Below are positions 27,453-36,689 of a stretch of 64,000 bases of DNA, piece by piece (within the stretch, counting starts at the first letter, position 1; the number at the start of each line of letters is the position of its first letter). Below the pieces are notes generated by a model, which saw only the letters and a list, made by a program, of their open reading frames with translations, was not told the origin of the DNA and searched no databases. Both the position numbers and the translations under genes were made by a program. The stretch comes from Salinicola socius. Its GTDB lineage: Bacteria; Pseudomonadota; Gammaproteobacteria; Pseudomonadales; Halomonadaceae. The stretch is from contig NZ_MSDO01000020.1 of NCBI RefSeq assembly GCF_001937195.1, positions 124,001 through 188,000 on the forward strand, written 5' to 3'.

Positions 27453-28352
27453 CTAAAGCGACTCCTCGTCATTATTAATGGACGATAGATTAGACATTGT
27501 TGTGAAAAAACCAGCCTGCCTTAACACATCTTGCATTTGAGCCATCGTGACCGACTCAGACTGCGCTGTTCTTCCTTCACCAGTATCATTCTCACCATGT
27601 GTCGTTATTGCATAGGCTGGTTGCCGACCATCAGTTATAACCGGTAGTCTTATATGCATTCTTTTATGCTTTTCGCTAACATCAAAAATAGTTTTTTTAT
27701 AGCTTTCAGAACCGATAACTGCTATACCAGCACCAGTATTTGGATACAGCACTTCTTCGACTTTGCATTCATTTCGGTTAATGATATCTACAATATATCC
27801 CTTACAAAAACTAACAGCTAGTTTTCGATTTCTTGGTTTGACAAATCTTGACAACCGACGTGTGAAATCGTATCTCAAGGCATCGTCGTCATCTAGCCTA
27901 AAAGTAGCGAATGCCTGATTAGTGTTTATTTCAGACAATATATCAGCAGATGCCTGCTTCATTCGAAAGTCATGTTCAGGGTAGTAAACTGGACGCAAAA
28001 AACTAAATTTCTCTCCAAGTGCCTGCAGCCTTCTACGGTAGATATCAGGCAGACGAGAAGAGCATACTACGTAAATCAGAAAATTCTGGTATTCTTGCGC
28101 GTGCAGCGATGGAAGAGTTATATTTTCAAAGAGATTAAAGCGATGCTCCAAACGTTTATCCGCTAATATCATCTCCGCATAGTCTTCGAAAGAGATTTCA
28201 TCGGCTTTTTTAAAATAATTTTTAAAGTTTGAAAGCACAGAAAATCTAACTATTCCCACTATGGTTTTTTCCATCTCAATTCTTTCAAAGGGAATAGAAC
28301 CATTCGAAACCACTGAGCTTTCAAACAACGGATTTTCAATAATTGAATACAT
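27453..28352 (-). CDS. Putative rhamnosyltransferase-like glycosyltransferase
   Basis: The chosen start is ATG 28352, with AGGGG 6 bases upstream; a TTG at 28409 would add 19 residues but has no ribosome site. The 299-residue product contains IVRFSVLSNF, HRFNLFENITLPSLHAQ, VVCSSRLPD and TFRLDDDDAL. This set fits the putative rhamnosyl transferase family (PF11316), where DDD is the likely metal-nucleotide site. It lies in the AT-rich segment between glmS and a licD gene. Donor and acceptor are not known; the family name rests on motifs, not on activity. Confidence 0.6.
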   Translation of the reverse strand: MYSIIENPLFESSVVSNGSIPFERIEMEKTIVGIVRFSVLSNFKNYFKKADEISFEDYAEMILADKRLEHRFNLFENITLPSLHAQEYQNFLIYVVCSSRLPDIYRRRLQALGEKFSFLRPVYYPEHDFRMKQASADILSEINTNQAFATFRLDDDDALRYDFTRRLSRFVKPRNRKLAVSFCKGYIVDIINRNECKVEEVLYPNTGAGIAVIGSESYKKTIFDVSEKHKRMHIRLPVITDGRQPAYAITTHGENDTGEGRTAQSESVTMAQMQDVLRQAGFFTTMSNLSSINNDEESL

Positions 28353-28424
28353 CACTACCCCTGAAAAAGAAGCCTTGAGTTTATCATCGACTAACACCTC
28401 AACAATCAAATCTAGTACTTTATA

Positions 28425-29408
28425 TTAGCCATTATTCATATAATTTTCAAGTTCTTCAATCTCGGCTCTAGACAAACGAGATGATTTATCCCTAACCTTT
28501 AGCTCTCGGCTCCAATTAAAAGTGGGATTAGGTACGCGCCAATCATCTCCATATATAACTTGCAAATAATCCTCGGGGGATTTAGGAACATCTACTTCGT
28601 GACCGCTAATTATAGCTTTGACTGTCCCACCATAACAATCGTTTTTCAAATTCTTCTCTGTAGCGAAACCAAACGCCGATCTCAACACACCATCTTCATC
28701 GAAGTACATGCGAACTAGGTCAACTTGCGCATCGCCATAGTCAGGATGGCTTATGTAGGTGCAAGAAGGTTTCAACTGGAGCTTGTACCCATGATCCCAT
28801 AAGTCTTTAGTAAAAACTTTAGATTCTTCTTTGGCCCCCAAACCAGAATTTGCTTTTGATATGAGCCCAATATCGAAGTCATGATCGTGCCCAATAAACT
28901 CTCCTTCCCGCACGGTGCCCAGCAGCGTCCCTGACATGACAAAAACATCAAGATCATATCTTTCTTTCAAAAATTTTCTAACGCTATGGTAAAGGCTTAC
29001 TACATTTTTTTGCCATTGGTAGTCTAACGTTTTAGATAACCTTAAATAGCCTTTTTGATTAAAAATGTAGCCATTCTTAAGCTTTTTAAACAAGACCTTT
29101 GAGTCAGTAATCCTATCAAAACTGTGACTATAAGTGTAACCATGCCCTACAATGAAAATTTTTTCTCCACAATATTCAAATGACAACTCATCCTCTGGCG
29201 ACATATATCGCCAAACGCTTTTAAAACGTAATGAAAAAGATGCAATTTTGTCGTCAACCCCCGACCGATTAATCACTTGGGTAGTTCTGAAACTCAAAAT
29301 TTCTCTTCCATTGAAACATAATTTTATATATGCATAACTTTCAGCAAATGGCAGAGCTACCCACCCAGCAGCTTCATTTTCCGTCATTGATTCTACCAAA
29401 CCAATCAT
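28425..29408 (-). CDS. LicD-family phosphotransferase with N-terminal beta-sandwich-like domain
   Basis: The LicD signature MSGTLLGTVREGEFIGHDHDFDIG lies near residue 160-185 of 327, followed by VDLVRMYF. LicD proteins are nucleotidyltransferase-fold enzymes that move phosphocholine, phosphoribitol/phosphoglycerol or similar groups from CDP donors. Residues 1 to about 95 form a separate domain starting GLVESMTENEAAGWV with an NGREI strand, resembling the domain at the start of the APH-like gene at 46213. It is AT-rich like its neighbours and is the third LicD protein of the operon. Confidence 0.8.
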   Translation of the reverse strand: MIGLVESMTENEAAGWVALPFAESYAYIKLCFNGREILSFRTTQVINRSGVDDKIASFSLRFKSVWRYMSPEDELSFEYCGEKIFIVGHGYTYSHSFDRITDSKVLFKKLKNGYIFNQKGYLRLSKTLDYQWQKNVVSLYHSVRKFLKERYDLDVFVMSGTLLGTVREGEFIGHDHDFDIGLISKANSGLGAKEESKVFTKDLWDHGYKLQLKPSCTYISHPDYGDAQVDLVRMYFDEDGVLRSAFGFATEKNLKNDCYGGTVKAIISGHEVDVPKSPEDYLQVIYGDDWRVPNPTFNWSRELKVRDKSSRLSRAEIEELENYMNNG

Positions 29409-29454
29409 ACCCCCCCCTTTTATTTGCCAAATCTTACAGAAACTAGAAAAGAGA

Positions 29455-32400
29455 TTAGTGAAGCGATTTTGTAAAAATTTCTAAATTTCTAAATATTATT
29501 TCCGACCCATTTTCTTCAGACATCGCACCAAAAAGGCGCTGGCCAATTTCTCCCGCGTGATGCTTTTCACTTCTATAATCTTTCAAAGCTGCGTCTACAC
29601 TAGCGATAAGAGATTGGCCCCCAAAAACGCGAGGACCGGGTAATTCGGTATCAAAGTCTATATGTGAGCCATGAAAAGTTAAATACTTCTCCACATCAAA
29701 CTGGAAAAACAATACAGGCTTTTTGAGATAATAAAAATCCCACGCTACGCTAGAATAATCTGTTATCAACAGCTTTGCACGCATCAGCAAATCTCTCACC
29801 GACGCTTGTCCAAATTGAATTAAATTAACGTGATCACTCACCACTTCGAAATGTTTTAGCTGCTCTATGATTTTAGGATGCAGATAAAAGTTTAACTTTA
29901 CTTTGTACCTATCAAGGACTTCTGCCAGCTTCAATGAGGAGAGAAGGCTCGTGTATTCTTTAAAGTACTCGGTAGCTCTAAACTCTTCATCCTCAAGGCC
30001 TTCCAGCCAGTTTCTCCAGGTTGGCATAAGGAAAATTTCATCAAATTTTTCAGATTGATCAACAAATGTATGCCAACGCGGGAATGGTGCTACAATCAAC
30101 TCACTAGCCAAGTAACCGAAATTATCTCTGAGTATAACGTTCCTTTCAAATTCACAAGTAACGACAAATCGATCCGCCGCGCAGATATGGCTAGTTTTAG
30201 CGAGATTGATATCGTTTTTCTTCATAGCAGTAACCCCATGTTGAAGGAAAACATAGGGCTTGTTAAAGACCGCTTCGCGGAATGGACCAAATACCCGCCG
30301 CCACGCATATGCGTGCCCTCGAGTCTCCGATGAAATCATGAGCTCACAGGATAATAGCAAGAGCATGTGCTCTTTAGACATGAAATTGACAACGCGGTCT
30401 TTATATTCGGAAAGATTTTTTCGATCCGGCGAATCCTTATCAATTATATAATAGACATTGTCTCGCTTCTTGACTATATCGAGGAAAAAGTAATAAGCAT
30501 TATCTTGGGCAGTATTAGAAAACTTTTCAAATATCAGCCATACTTTCTTAGCTTTCAGGCTCTCCATATTATCTTTATATTCTTCTATAGCTTGCAACTC
30601 TAATTCTCTATACCTTGCATCATCAAATTGGTTATAGTGACGTTTGATAAACGAAACACTTTTTTGGCTAGCCGTCAGGTAAGGATATACAATGTACTGA
30701 TCTTGCGAAAAAGAGAACGTCAACGGGTACTCTCTTAACTTGTCCTTGACGTCTTCGATGACTGTATTGGTCTTTCTCTTGACATCGTATCGGCACCCAT
30801 TTTCGGCGAATAGCGTCATTGATATACTATAGTCGTGATAGAGAAACGCCAATTCTATATCACGCAAGTCAACATCAAAGCTATAATAGACTTCATTTTT
30901 AGACTGATAATGTATGGTTGGTAAAAAATTAAAATTAGTAGCCGCTTCAGCATAAGCTTCCCGCTGATCGATGACTAGTGAATGGACATCTACCGCTAAG
31001 ACCGGATGTTTAAAAGACAGCTTGAACCAGAACCGATAGACACCCTGCGCGTAAGCTAAATCCGACAACACCACATTAACTTCTTTTTTGTGTATTGTCG
31101 ATAAAAGCAAATCATCATTAATCGTGTCAAAAACTGATAGAGCCTTTTCCGTTTGGCCACTCGAATATAGTGAGTAGGCTAGTCTTTGATACCAACCAGC
31201 TGATTTGGTGGATTTTCTATCAATCGCTTTCTGATAGACATCAACCGCTGCACCCCATTGCTCTGCCTTTTCATATATTTTTCCGAGGGAATACCAAGAA
31301 GATGCTTCATCGGGATGCTTACGTGATTCCTCCTCAAGCAAATGCACAGCGGAAGCACTCACGGACTTTTTATAAGCCCTCAGTGAGCCATCAACCAACT
31401 CACCGTGAAGATCGATACCCGGCTTTTCCTGGGTCGAAATATGCGTTTCGATGGCTTCTTGATATCTACCGACTTTCTTTAAAACACTACCTAACCTGTG
31501 GCGCCATTGCGCTGGCGGTTTTGAGTGCATCAAAATGGCATAGCGATAAGCGTCGATTGCAGAGTCCCACTTCTCTTGCATTTCGAGTACGTAAGCTAGC
31601 TTATAATGCCATTTTGGCAGCCCACCAGAAATGGCTAATCCAATTTGATAATGACGAGCAGCTTCTTCCCACTGATTACAGTGATCGTAAGCCAGACCAG
31701 CACAATAATGTAGCTCTCCGTCCGTAGGATGATTTAGAAGCTGATCGAGATAAGCGTCCCTAGCCGCTTTCCATAGCGCGCGCTGCTGATGAAATACACC
31801 AACCCCGTATCGCTTCGCATCTAATGCATCATCCAGAGCGATTGCTTTATCGTAATAAAAATTTTGGCCATTGTCATCTTGCGACTTTACGCCAGTGCAT
31901 TGCAATAAGTACCCAGCTCGATAATACCAATCGGCTGATGATGTTATCCCTTGCGAGTCATTGATATGGATAGCTTTTTCGAAATATCTAAATGCAGCTT
32001 CCCGTGCATCTTTTACTTCGCTTATCTCACCCAATCGAAAATATAAATCCGCCGAACTATCATCTCGAGACACAAGAACTTCCAACTGTTCCTGTTCCTG
32101 CCACCACTTCCCTTGCTTCTTCAGCAAGTTGACCAACTGTTTACGAAGTTCAATATCATTTTCCGGGTACTCAGCCAGATGAGACCGGAGTAGCTTTTCT
32201 TTTTCCCAGCTTGGCTTTTTTGAGCTGCTTACAGCGTTATTCAACGCCTGTGATAGTTGGACGCTCCACTGAGACTGTGTGGGATTTTTTTCCAGCGCCA
32301 GGGCAATGTGGTTATAAGCCAGATCATATTTTTTTTGCCGAAACTCACTCATACCCAGTTTGAAGTATGATGGGGCATGGTCTGGCTTTTCATCAATAGC

Positions 32401-32532
32401 CACAAGAAAGAGCTTTTCCGCTGCGAGCCATTTTTTATTACGAAACTGGACTAAACCCGAGTTATATGCGCTCGGATTTCTACTGCGCATGATATTGAGG
32501 GCACTGAAAACTTTAGCAATCACTTCTCTCAC
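29455..32532 (-). CDS. TPR protein fused to CDP-glycerol glycerophosphotransferase-like domain (TagF-like)
   Basis: The 1,025-residue product has many TPR-like 34-residue helical repeats over residues 15-510 (for example WYRAGYLLQCTG, HYCAGLAYDHCNQWEEAARHY). The C-terminal part from about 640 is a Glyphos_transf/TagF-type domain with FLQHGVTAMKKND near 764 and TDYSSVAWDFYYLKKP near 922. TagF polymerises glycerol phosphate from CDP-glycerol; the tagD-like gene four genes upstream could make that donor. The start used is GTG 32532; M15 is another possibility. AT-rich codon use. Confidence 0.8.
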   Translation of the reverse strand: MREVIAKVFSALNIMRSRNPSAYNSGLVQFRNKKWLAAEKLFLVAIDEKPDHAPSYFKLGMSEFRQKKYDLAYNHIALALEKNPTQSQWSVQLSQALNNAVSSSKKPSWEKEKLLRSHLAEYPENDIELRKQLVNLLKKQGKWWQEQEQLEVLVSRDDSSADLYFRLGEISEVKDAREAAFRYFEKAIHINDSQGITSSADWYYRAGYLLQCTGVKSQDDNGQNFYYDKAIALDDALDAKRYGVGVFHQQRALWKAARDAYLDQLLNHPTDGELHYCAGLAYDHCNQWEEAARHYQIGLAISGGLPKWHYKLAYVLEMQEKWDSAIDAYRYAILMHSKPPAQWRHRLGSVLKKVGRYQEAIETHISTQEKPGIDLHGELVDGSLRAYKKSVSASAVHLLEEESRKHPDEASSWYSLGKIYEKAEQWGAAVDVYQKAIDRKSTKSAGWYQRLAYSLYSSGQTEKALSVFDTINDDLLLSTIHKKEVNVVLSDLAYAQGVYRFWFKLSFKHPVLAVDVHSLVIDQREAYAEAATNFNFLPTIHYQSKNEVYYSFDVDLRDIELAFLYHDYSISMTLFAENGCRYDVKRKTNTVIEDVKDKLREYPLTFSFSQDQYIVYPYLTASQKSVSFIKRHYNQFDDARYRELELQAIEEYKDNMESLKAKKVWLIFEKFSNTAQDNAYYFFLDIVKKRDNVYYIIDKDSPDRKNLSEYKDRVVNFMSKEHMLLLLSCELMISSETRGHAYAWRRVFGPFREAVFNKPYVFLQHGVTAMKKNDINLAKTSHICAADRFVVTCEFERNVILRDNFGYLASELIVAPFPRWHTFVDQSEKFDEIFLMPTWRNWLEGLEDEEFRATEYFKEYTSLLSSLKLAEVLDRYKVKLNFYLHPKIIEQLKHFEVVSDHVNLIQFGQASVRDLLMRAKLLITDYSSVAWDFYYLKKPVLFFQFDVEKYLTFHGSHIDFDTELPGPRVFGGQSLIASVDAALKDYRSEKHHAGEIGQRLFGAMSEENGSEIIFRNLEIFTKSLH

Positions 32533-32576
32533 CTGAACATCCCTGTTCTATACCAGTTGAATTCGAGGAAATAAAA

Positions 32577-33839
32577 TCAATAGTTCAAAAGCTGGCGATA
32601 TCTTGCTGCACGGATTTCGTGGCCTGCACGATGTGACGAGATACACTGGGATGTATAAAAGAGCGACATATTCACATCATCCGTTACTTCTATATTTGGC
32701 GTGTCTAAAAATGTTTCGAACTCAATAACGGGAGTACGCCAATCACCGTAATTTTCGGTCAAGTAAAGGTCGTGGTTTTGTGGCACCCAATATTCGCTGC
32801 CGAGAAACTGGGTCGTCTGTAGCTCGAAGGGGGTGTTCCACCATCGGCACTTGATACCACCATGATAGAGTTTTCCATTCTCTTCATAATGCCGAAACAG
32901 ATCGATCTTCACGCCGTTGGGGTGCATGACGTATAGCGTGTTCTCGCTGACGATTTCCTGCAGTTTGAAGCGGCTGGAGTGCTTGATCGCCTGACGGAGC
33001 GACTTCATGGTGACTTCCGGCATCAGGCCGACGTCGATATCCGTGTCGTGCCCGAGGATCGTACCTTCACGAACGCAACCTAGTAGCGTGCCGCTGACCA
33101 GGAAAAAGTCGATATCGTACTTCGCTAGATCTTCCTTGAGCTGAGCCAAAGCCAGACCGGCCTTCTCTTGCCAGCGACTTTTCTGTGCGTCACTTCGCGT
33201 TGGCGGCGTCTTGGGTTGCCCAGCGGGCACCAGCTCGACCTGGTGCATCAGAAGTTTCGCTTCGGCGATGGCGCGCTCACCGAGCTGCAGGTCCCTCAGC
33301 AGCAGAATGTAATGGTTCCGTGAGCGCAGCCATCCTGGGTCGCCGGGCGAAAAGCGAATCATCACGCTCTCATAGGCTTCCGGGCATTTGGCGCCGAGAG
33401 AAGCCAGGCGCCAGGCGCGGAAATAGCGTGCGGAATTATCATTGAAAGGTATCGCCTTGAGCATGATCAGGGCAGATTCGAAGCGGCCCTGGAAGCGGAG
33501 CGATTCCTGATGAAGATAAAACGCCTCACGAAACGTACTGGTATTGGGTCCAGCCCCCTGCATGACATTAAGCGCGTAGCGTTCCGCATCTGCATATCGC
33601 TTCGTGAATAGCGCCAATGTCGCGGAGAAAACGGACTTATTGGGCAGCGTATCTGGAATAGTGGCGAGACATTCTTCCGTTGCTTCTATTTCCGCCCGTT
33701 TGAAATGCGTCTTCGCATCTTTCAGTCTCGCATTGTACTTCTCGAGATCGGGGTGTTGTCGCTTGAGTCTTGCATCCTCGAAGTAGAGTCGCGGTTTGGT
33801 AACCAGCTTTCTCAGTTTTCGGTAAGTCTTGGAATCCAT
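32577..33839 (-). CDS. LicD-family phosphotransferase with helical N-terminal region
   Basis: The LicD core FFLVSGTLLGCVREGTILGHDTDIDVG starts near residue 245 of 420 and is followed by NGVKIDLFRHY and WNTPFELQTT. Residues 1-210 are helical, TPR-like in places (RYADAERYALNVMQGAG). The protein is a paralogue of the next gene in the operon (33848-35137), with WNTPFELQTT here against YNSPFGLTET there. It starts 8 bases after the stop of that gene. It probably transfers a phospho-alditol or phosphocholine-type group in the capsule; the donor is not evident. Confidence 0.82.
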   Translation of the reverse strand: MDSKTYRKLRKLVTKPRLYFEDARLKRQHPDLEKYNARLKDAKTHFKRAEIEATEECLATIPDTLPNKSVFSATLALFTKRYADAERYALNVMQGAGPNTSTFREAFYLHQESLRFQGRFESALIMLKAIPFNDNSARYFRAWRLASLGAKCPEAYESVMIRFSPGDPGWLRSRNHYILLLRDLQLGERAIAEAKLLMHQVELVPAGQPKTPPTRSDAQKSRWQEKAGLALAQLKEDLAKYDIDFFLVSGTLLGCVREGTILGHDTDIDVGLMPEVTMKSLRQAIKHSSRFKLQEIVSENTLYVMHPNGVKIDLFRHYEENGKLYHGGIKCRWWNTPFELQTTQFLGSEYWVPQNHDLYLTENYGDWRTPVIEFETFLDTPNIEVTDDVNMSLFYTSQCISSHRAGHEIRAARYRQLLNY

Positions 33840-33847
33840 GAATTTCC

Positions 33848-35137
33848 TTAGCGCGAACTTTGGCGAGACGTCGGCAGCGGGTCCGGCTCGTTCAACGTCA
33901 CCAGCAACTTACGGTATCGAGTCATCGATTCGTCATCGCCCTGCAACAAAGCGCCGTTAAGCTTCTTGTAGGCGTGAACGACTAGCTCGTCCTGCGAGCG
34001 GATTTCGGCGTTGGGCGTATCCAGGGTGGAATCGAAGTTCACGATCGGCGTGCGCCAATCGCCGTAGTTCTCTTCCAGGTATCTTTCCGGTGCTTCCGGT
34101 ATCCAGAAACGTTCACCCAGGAACAGCGTCTCGGTTAGCCCAAACGGGGAGTTGTACCATCGCGCCTTGGTACCACCGTGCCAGACGGCATCGTTTTCCG
34201 AGTAATGGAGAAAGACATCGATGGCGATTCCGTTCAGATGCTTCACCCGCAGGCAATCGCCAGCGCGACGAGGCAACAGATGAAAATGCCCGGAAGCCGC
34301 CAATACCTTGGACACGATCTGCTCGTCCGTATCGCTCATCAACCCGATATCGATGTCGTTGTCATGCGCCAGCAGCTTGCCTTCCCGCACGCAGCCCAGC
34401 AGCGTACCACTGACGAGAAACGGCTTCATGCCATTGGCGCGAAGCACACGATTGATATCCTTCAACGCCACGGCGGCACCGCCGGTGCGAAACGCATTGG
34501 CAACCGTGGTGTTGGTACGACTGGGCGTAGGCCGCCTGGATGTGTGTGCTATCACCTCTCGCCAAAGCTCGAAGGCCTTGGCGTACTCGCTGGCGCGCTG
34601 ATAACCGGCGGCCAGATACTGCGCGATGGCCGGATGAAATGGTGGTACTGAGTCGGAAGCCGAAGCACGGCGGTAATTGTCGCGCAAGCGCGCCAACGCT
34701 TCGCTGGAATCCACCAGTTGCGCCATGTAGAGCCAGGTCTTGGGCCGTCGGGTTCGGGGCACCAGGATTTCGAGCTGCGCCCAGGCTTCAGCCAGCTGCC
34801 CCTGAACGCGGGCGATATCCGCCGCAAGATAACGGGCATTGGTATCGTAGGGGCGAATCTCCTGTATCTGCGCCAGCCAGCGGCGGCTCTCTGAGTAGTC
34901 TCCACGGTAGTAATGGCTTAACGCGAGATAAAACAGCGCTTTTTCCTGCCTGCCGTTCCACAGGTTCACGCGTCCACGACGGTTCAACTGCTGGTGACAC
35001 AGCTCACTCAGTTGGTCGTGATTTCCCTGGCGCAGCAACAGCGCGCGACTGGGCGGTCGCCACTTGTCGATCAAGCGCACGGGCTCGTCGATCAATTTCA
35101 ATTGATCGGCTCTGGTTCGAAATGCGGTATTGATCAT
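33848..35137 (-). CDS. LicD-family phosphotransferase with TPR-like N-terminus
   Basis: The 429-residue protein has TPR-like helices over 30-210 (ALFYLALSHYYRGDYSESRRWL) and a LicD core FLVSGTLLGCVREGKLLAHDNDIDIG near 240, then NGIAIDVFLHY and YNSPFGLTETLF. It is the first of two adjacent LicD paralogues. The aspartates in DNDID correspond to the metal site of nucleotidyltransferase folds. The cytidylyltransferase gene lies just upstream (36-base gap), consistent with a CDP-activated donor. Confidence 0.82.
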   Translation of the reverse strand: MINTAFRTRADQLKLIDEPVRLIDKWRPPSRALLLRQGNHDQLSELCHQQLNRRGRVNLWNGRQEKALFYLALSHYYRGDYSESRRWLAQIQEIRPYDTNARYLAADIARVQGQLAEAWAQLEILVPRTRRPKTWLYMAQLVDSSEALARLRDNYRRASASDSVPPFHPAIAQYLAAGYQRASEYAKAFELWREVIAHTSRRPTPSRTNTTVANAFRTGGAAVALKDINRVLRANGMKPFLVSGTLLGCVREGKLLAHDNDIDIGLMSDTDEQIVSKVLAASGHFHLLPRRAGDCLRVKHLNGIAIDVFLHYSENDAVWHGGTKARWYNSPFGLTETLFLGERFWIPEAPERYLEENYGDWRTPIVNFDSTLDTPNAEIRSQDELVVHAYKKLNGALLQGDDESMTRYRKLLVTLNEPDPLPTSRQSSR

Positions 35138-35173
35138 GGAAAACGCCTCACGAGCCTGATTTGTGCAGGCGAG

Positions 35174-35635
35174 TTACGACAGATCCCGGCGCAGCATTTC
35201 CAGCACTTCAAAAGCTTGGGATAGGTCTTTCTGCGAAATCGACAAGAACCGCTTCAATGACCGTTTGAGATCCGTCGTCGAGATACTATCGGTTCGATCA
35301 AGATAGACGACTTCGCAAAGATCGCTCAGGAAGTCGAACTTCCCTTCCCAGTCCTTACCGATGGCGAAGGTGTCGACCTGATATTCCTTCACGTCGGATA
35401 ACTTCTGCTCCCAGCTTTTTTCCGGGATGACGAGATCGACGTATTGAATGGCACTGACGATATCGGCCCGCTGTTCATAGGGGATCAAGACCTTCTTACC
35501 CTTGCCGATATTGAACTCGTCGGTAGAAACACCGACGATCACTCGATCCGCCATCTCATTGAGCCGGCGGAGCAAGTTAAGGTGGCCGACGTGAAACATA
35601 TCGAAGGTGCCATACGTAATAATCGTCTTAGCCAT
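35174..35635 (-). CDS. Glycerol-3-phosphate cytidylyltransferase-like (TagD-like)
   Basis: The 153-residue protein has the nucleotidyltransferase motif GTFDMFHVGHLNLL at 9-22 with HxGH at 15-18, and RTDSISTTDLK near 120, close to the RTxGISTT of TagD. TagD makes CDP-glycerol from CTP and glycerol-3-phosphate. The C-terminus is about 20 residues longer than the Bacillus enzyme. Its ATG directly follows the Stealth gene stop. With TagF-like and LicD genes in the same operon, CDP-glycerol is the most likely product, but CDP-ribitol-type or ethanolamine-type precursors are possible. Confidence 0.82.
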   Translation of the reverse strand: MAKTIITYGTFDMFHVGHLNLLRRLNEMADRVIVGVSTDEFNIGKGKKVLIPYEQRADIVSAIQYVDLVIPEKSWEQKLSDVKEYQVDTFAIGKDWEGKFDFLSDLCEVVYLDRTDSISTTDLKRSLKRFLSISQKDLSQAFEVLEMLRRDLS

Positions 35636-36628
35636 TTAACTTGCCTTGTGAGTCATTGATTTGATTCTCTGGAACAGTGAGGGCGCCGTGACCTTCTGCA
35701 ACTTCTTCAAGGCGTCCGGCACTTTCTCGACGACGGCTTCCGAGTAGTTGAGGCAACCCAGTTTTTTATCCTTCCGGCTCAACACGTTGAGCTTGTGGCG
35801 TATGGCTTCGGGCTCTGCATCGCGACAAAAGGCGACGGAGAAATGCACCCAATCGTTGCCGTCGCGTTTGCGTTTGGCGAGTTTTTGGGCGAAAGCCAAA
35901 TGGTTATGGACAGAAATTGGCCAGAACTGCCTGCGGTTGCGGAAGCGGTGGGAAGCGTTCTTGATGAAGGCTTCCCGATTGGCTTCATAGGCGTTGGCCA
36001 TGATGCTTTTTCGCATCGGGTGTGCAACGTGAATCGCCTTGAAGAACTTGTCATCCTTGAATGGGCTGAACTCCGCACCCTGGCGGTTGTTCAGTGAGTG
36101 GAAGGAGAGTTTTTCAACCTCGTTCCAACCCAACCAACGTCCTCTCAACAGCGCCTTTTTCCTTCGGAAAAAATCATCTGGAGAGACGCTGCCGCACAGA
36201 AAGATATCGTCGTTCATGTAGATGAACTTTTCGGCCAGACCTTCGATACGCCACAGAAACGTCTCGATCGCCAGGGAATTGAACGTTGGCAGTAGATCCT
36301 CATGCCCACGAAAAATTTCGCTATGGTCGACGATGCGTATCTTGTCTTTCAAAGGTTCGATGGGTGCCGGCATGTCTTTCACGCACGCCGGGGTTTGCCC
36401 GTCCGTGACGACATAGACCCGGTTCACCCAGGGCATGTGCGTGGCGATAGACTGCAGGCAAAACCGGATCTCGCCGTTGTCGCTGAACCGGCGCGCCTTG
36501 CTGGCGATCGTCGGTACTCGCCCGGCCTGCTCTAAATAGCGGTTACGCTTTTCCTGCATCACGGGGTCGGATCCATCCACCCACGTGATCACCACATCGA
36601 CAGGGTCCTGCTTCACGGTACTGTTCAA
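35636..36628 (-). CDS. Stealth-family sugar-phosphate transferase
   Basis: All the landmark regions of Stealth proteins are visible in 330 residues: CR1 VDVVITWVDGSDP at 9-21, CR2 RRFSDNGEIRFCLQSI near 46, CR3-like FIYMNDDIFL near 140, and a CR4-like SFHSLNNRQGAEF / ISVHNHLAFAQ region. Stealth enzymes are hexose-1-phosphate transferases that create phosphodiester links in capsules such as those of Neisseria and Actinobacillus. The start is TTG 36628 with GGTGAG 5 bases upstream. It is the first serotype-type gene after the export genes. Confidence 0.88.
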   Translation of the reverse strand: MNSTVKQDPVDVVITWVDGSDPVMQEKRNRYLEQAGRVPTIASKARRFSDNGEIRFCLQSIATHMPWVNRVYVVTDGQTPACVKDMPAPIEPLKDKIRIVDHSEIFRGHEDLLPTFNSLAIETFLWRIEGLAEKFIYMNDDIFLCGSVSPDDFFRRKKALLRGRWLGWNEVEKLSFHSLNNRQGAEFSPFKDDKFFKAIHVAHPMRKSIMANAYEANREAFIKNASHRFRNRRQFWPISVHNHLAFAQKLAKRKRDGNDWVHFSVAFCRDAEPEAIRHKLNVLSRKDKKLGCLNYSEAVVEKVPDALKKLQKVTAPSLFQRIKSMTHKAS

Positions 36629-36689
36629 GCTGACTCACCATTCATCCATGTTTCATAACGCTACCGTCCTGCCACTAGCGACGGTCGTC

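Larger units (their letters stand above)
27440..32570. other. AT-rich segment within the capsule locus
   Basis: Base composition changes visibly here: A/T-rich runs and AT-ending codons fill the three genes in this stretch. The biotin, PKS and kpsMTED genes, by contrast, are clearly GC-rich. glmS/galE on the left and the two licD genes on the right are intermediate. This is the pattern of a serotype-specific cassette acquired from a low-GC donor. Confidence 0.8.
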
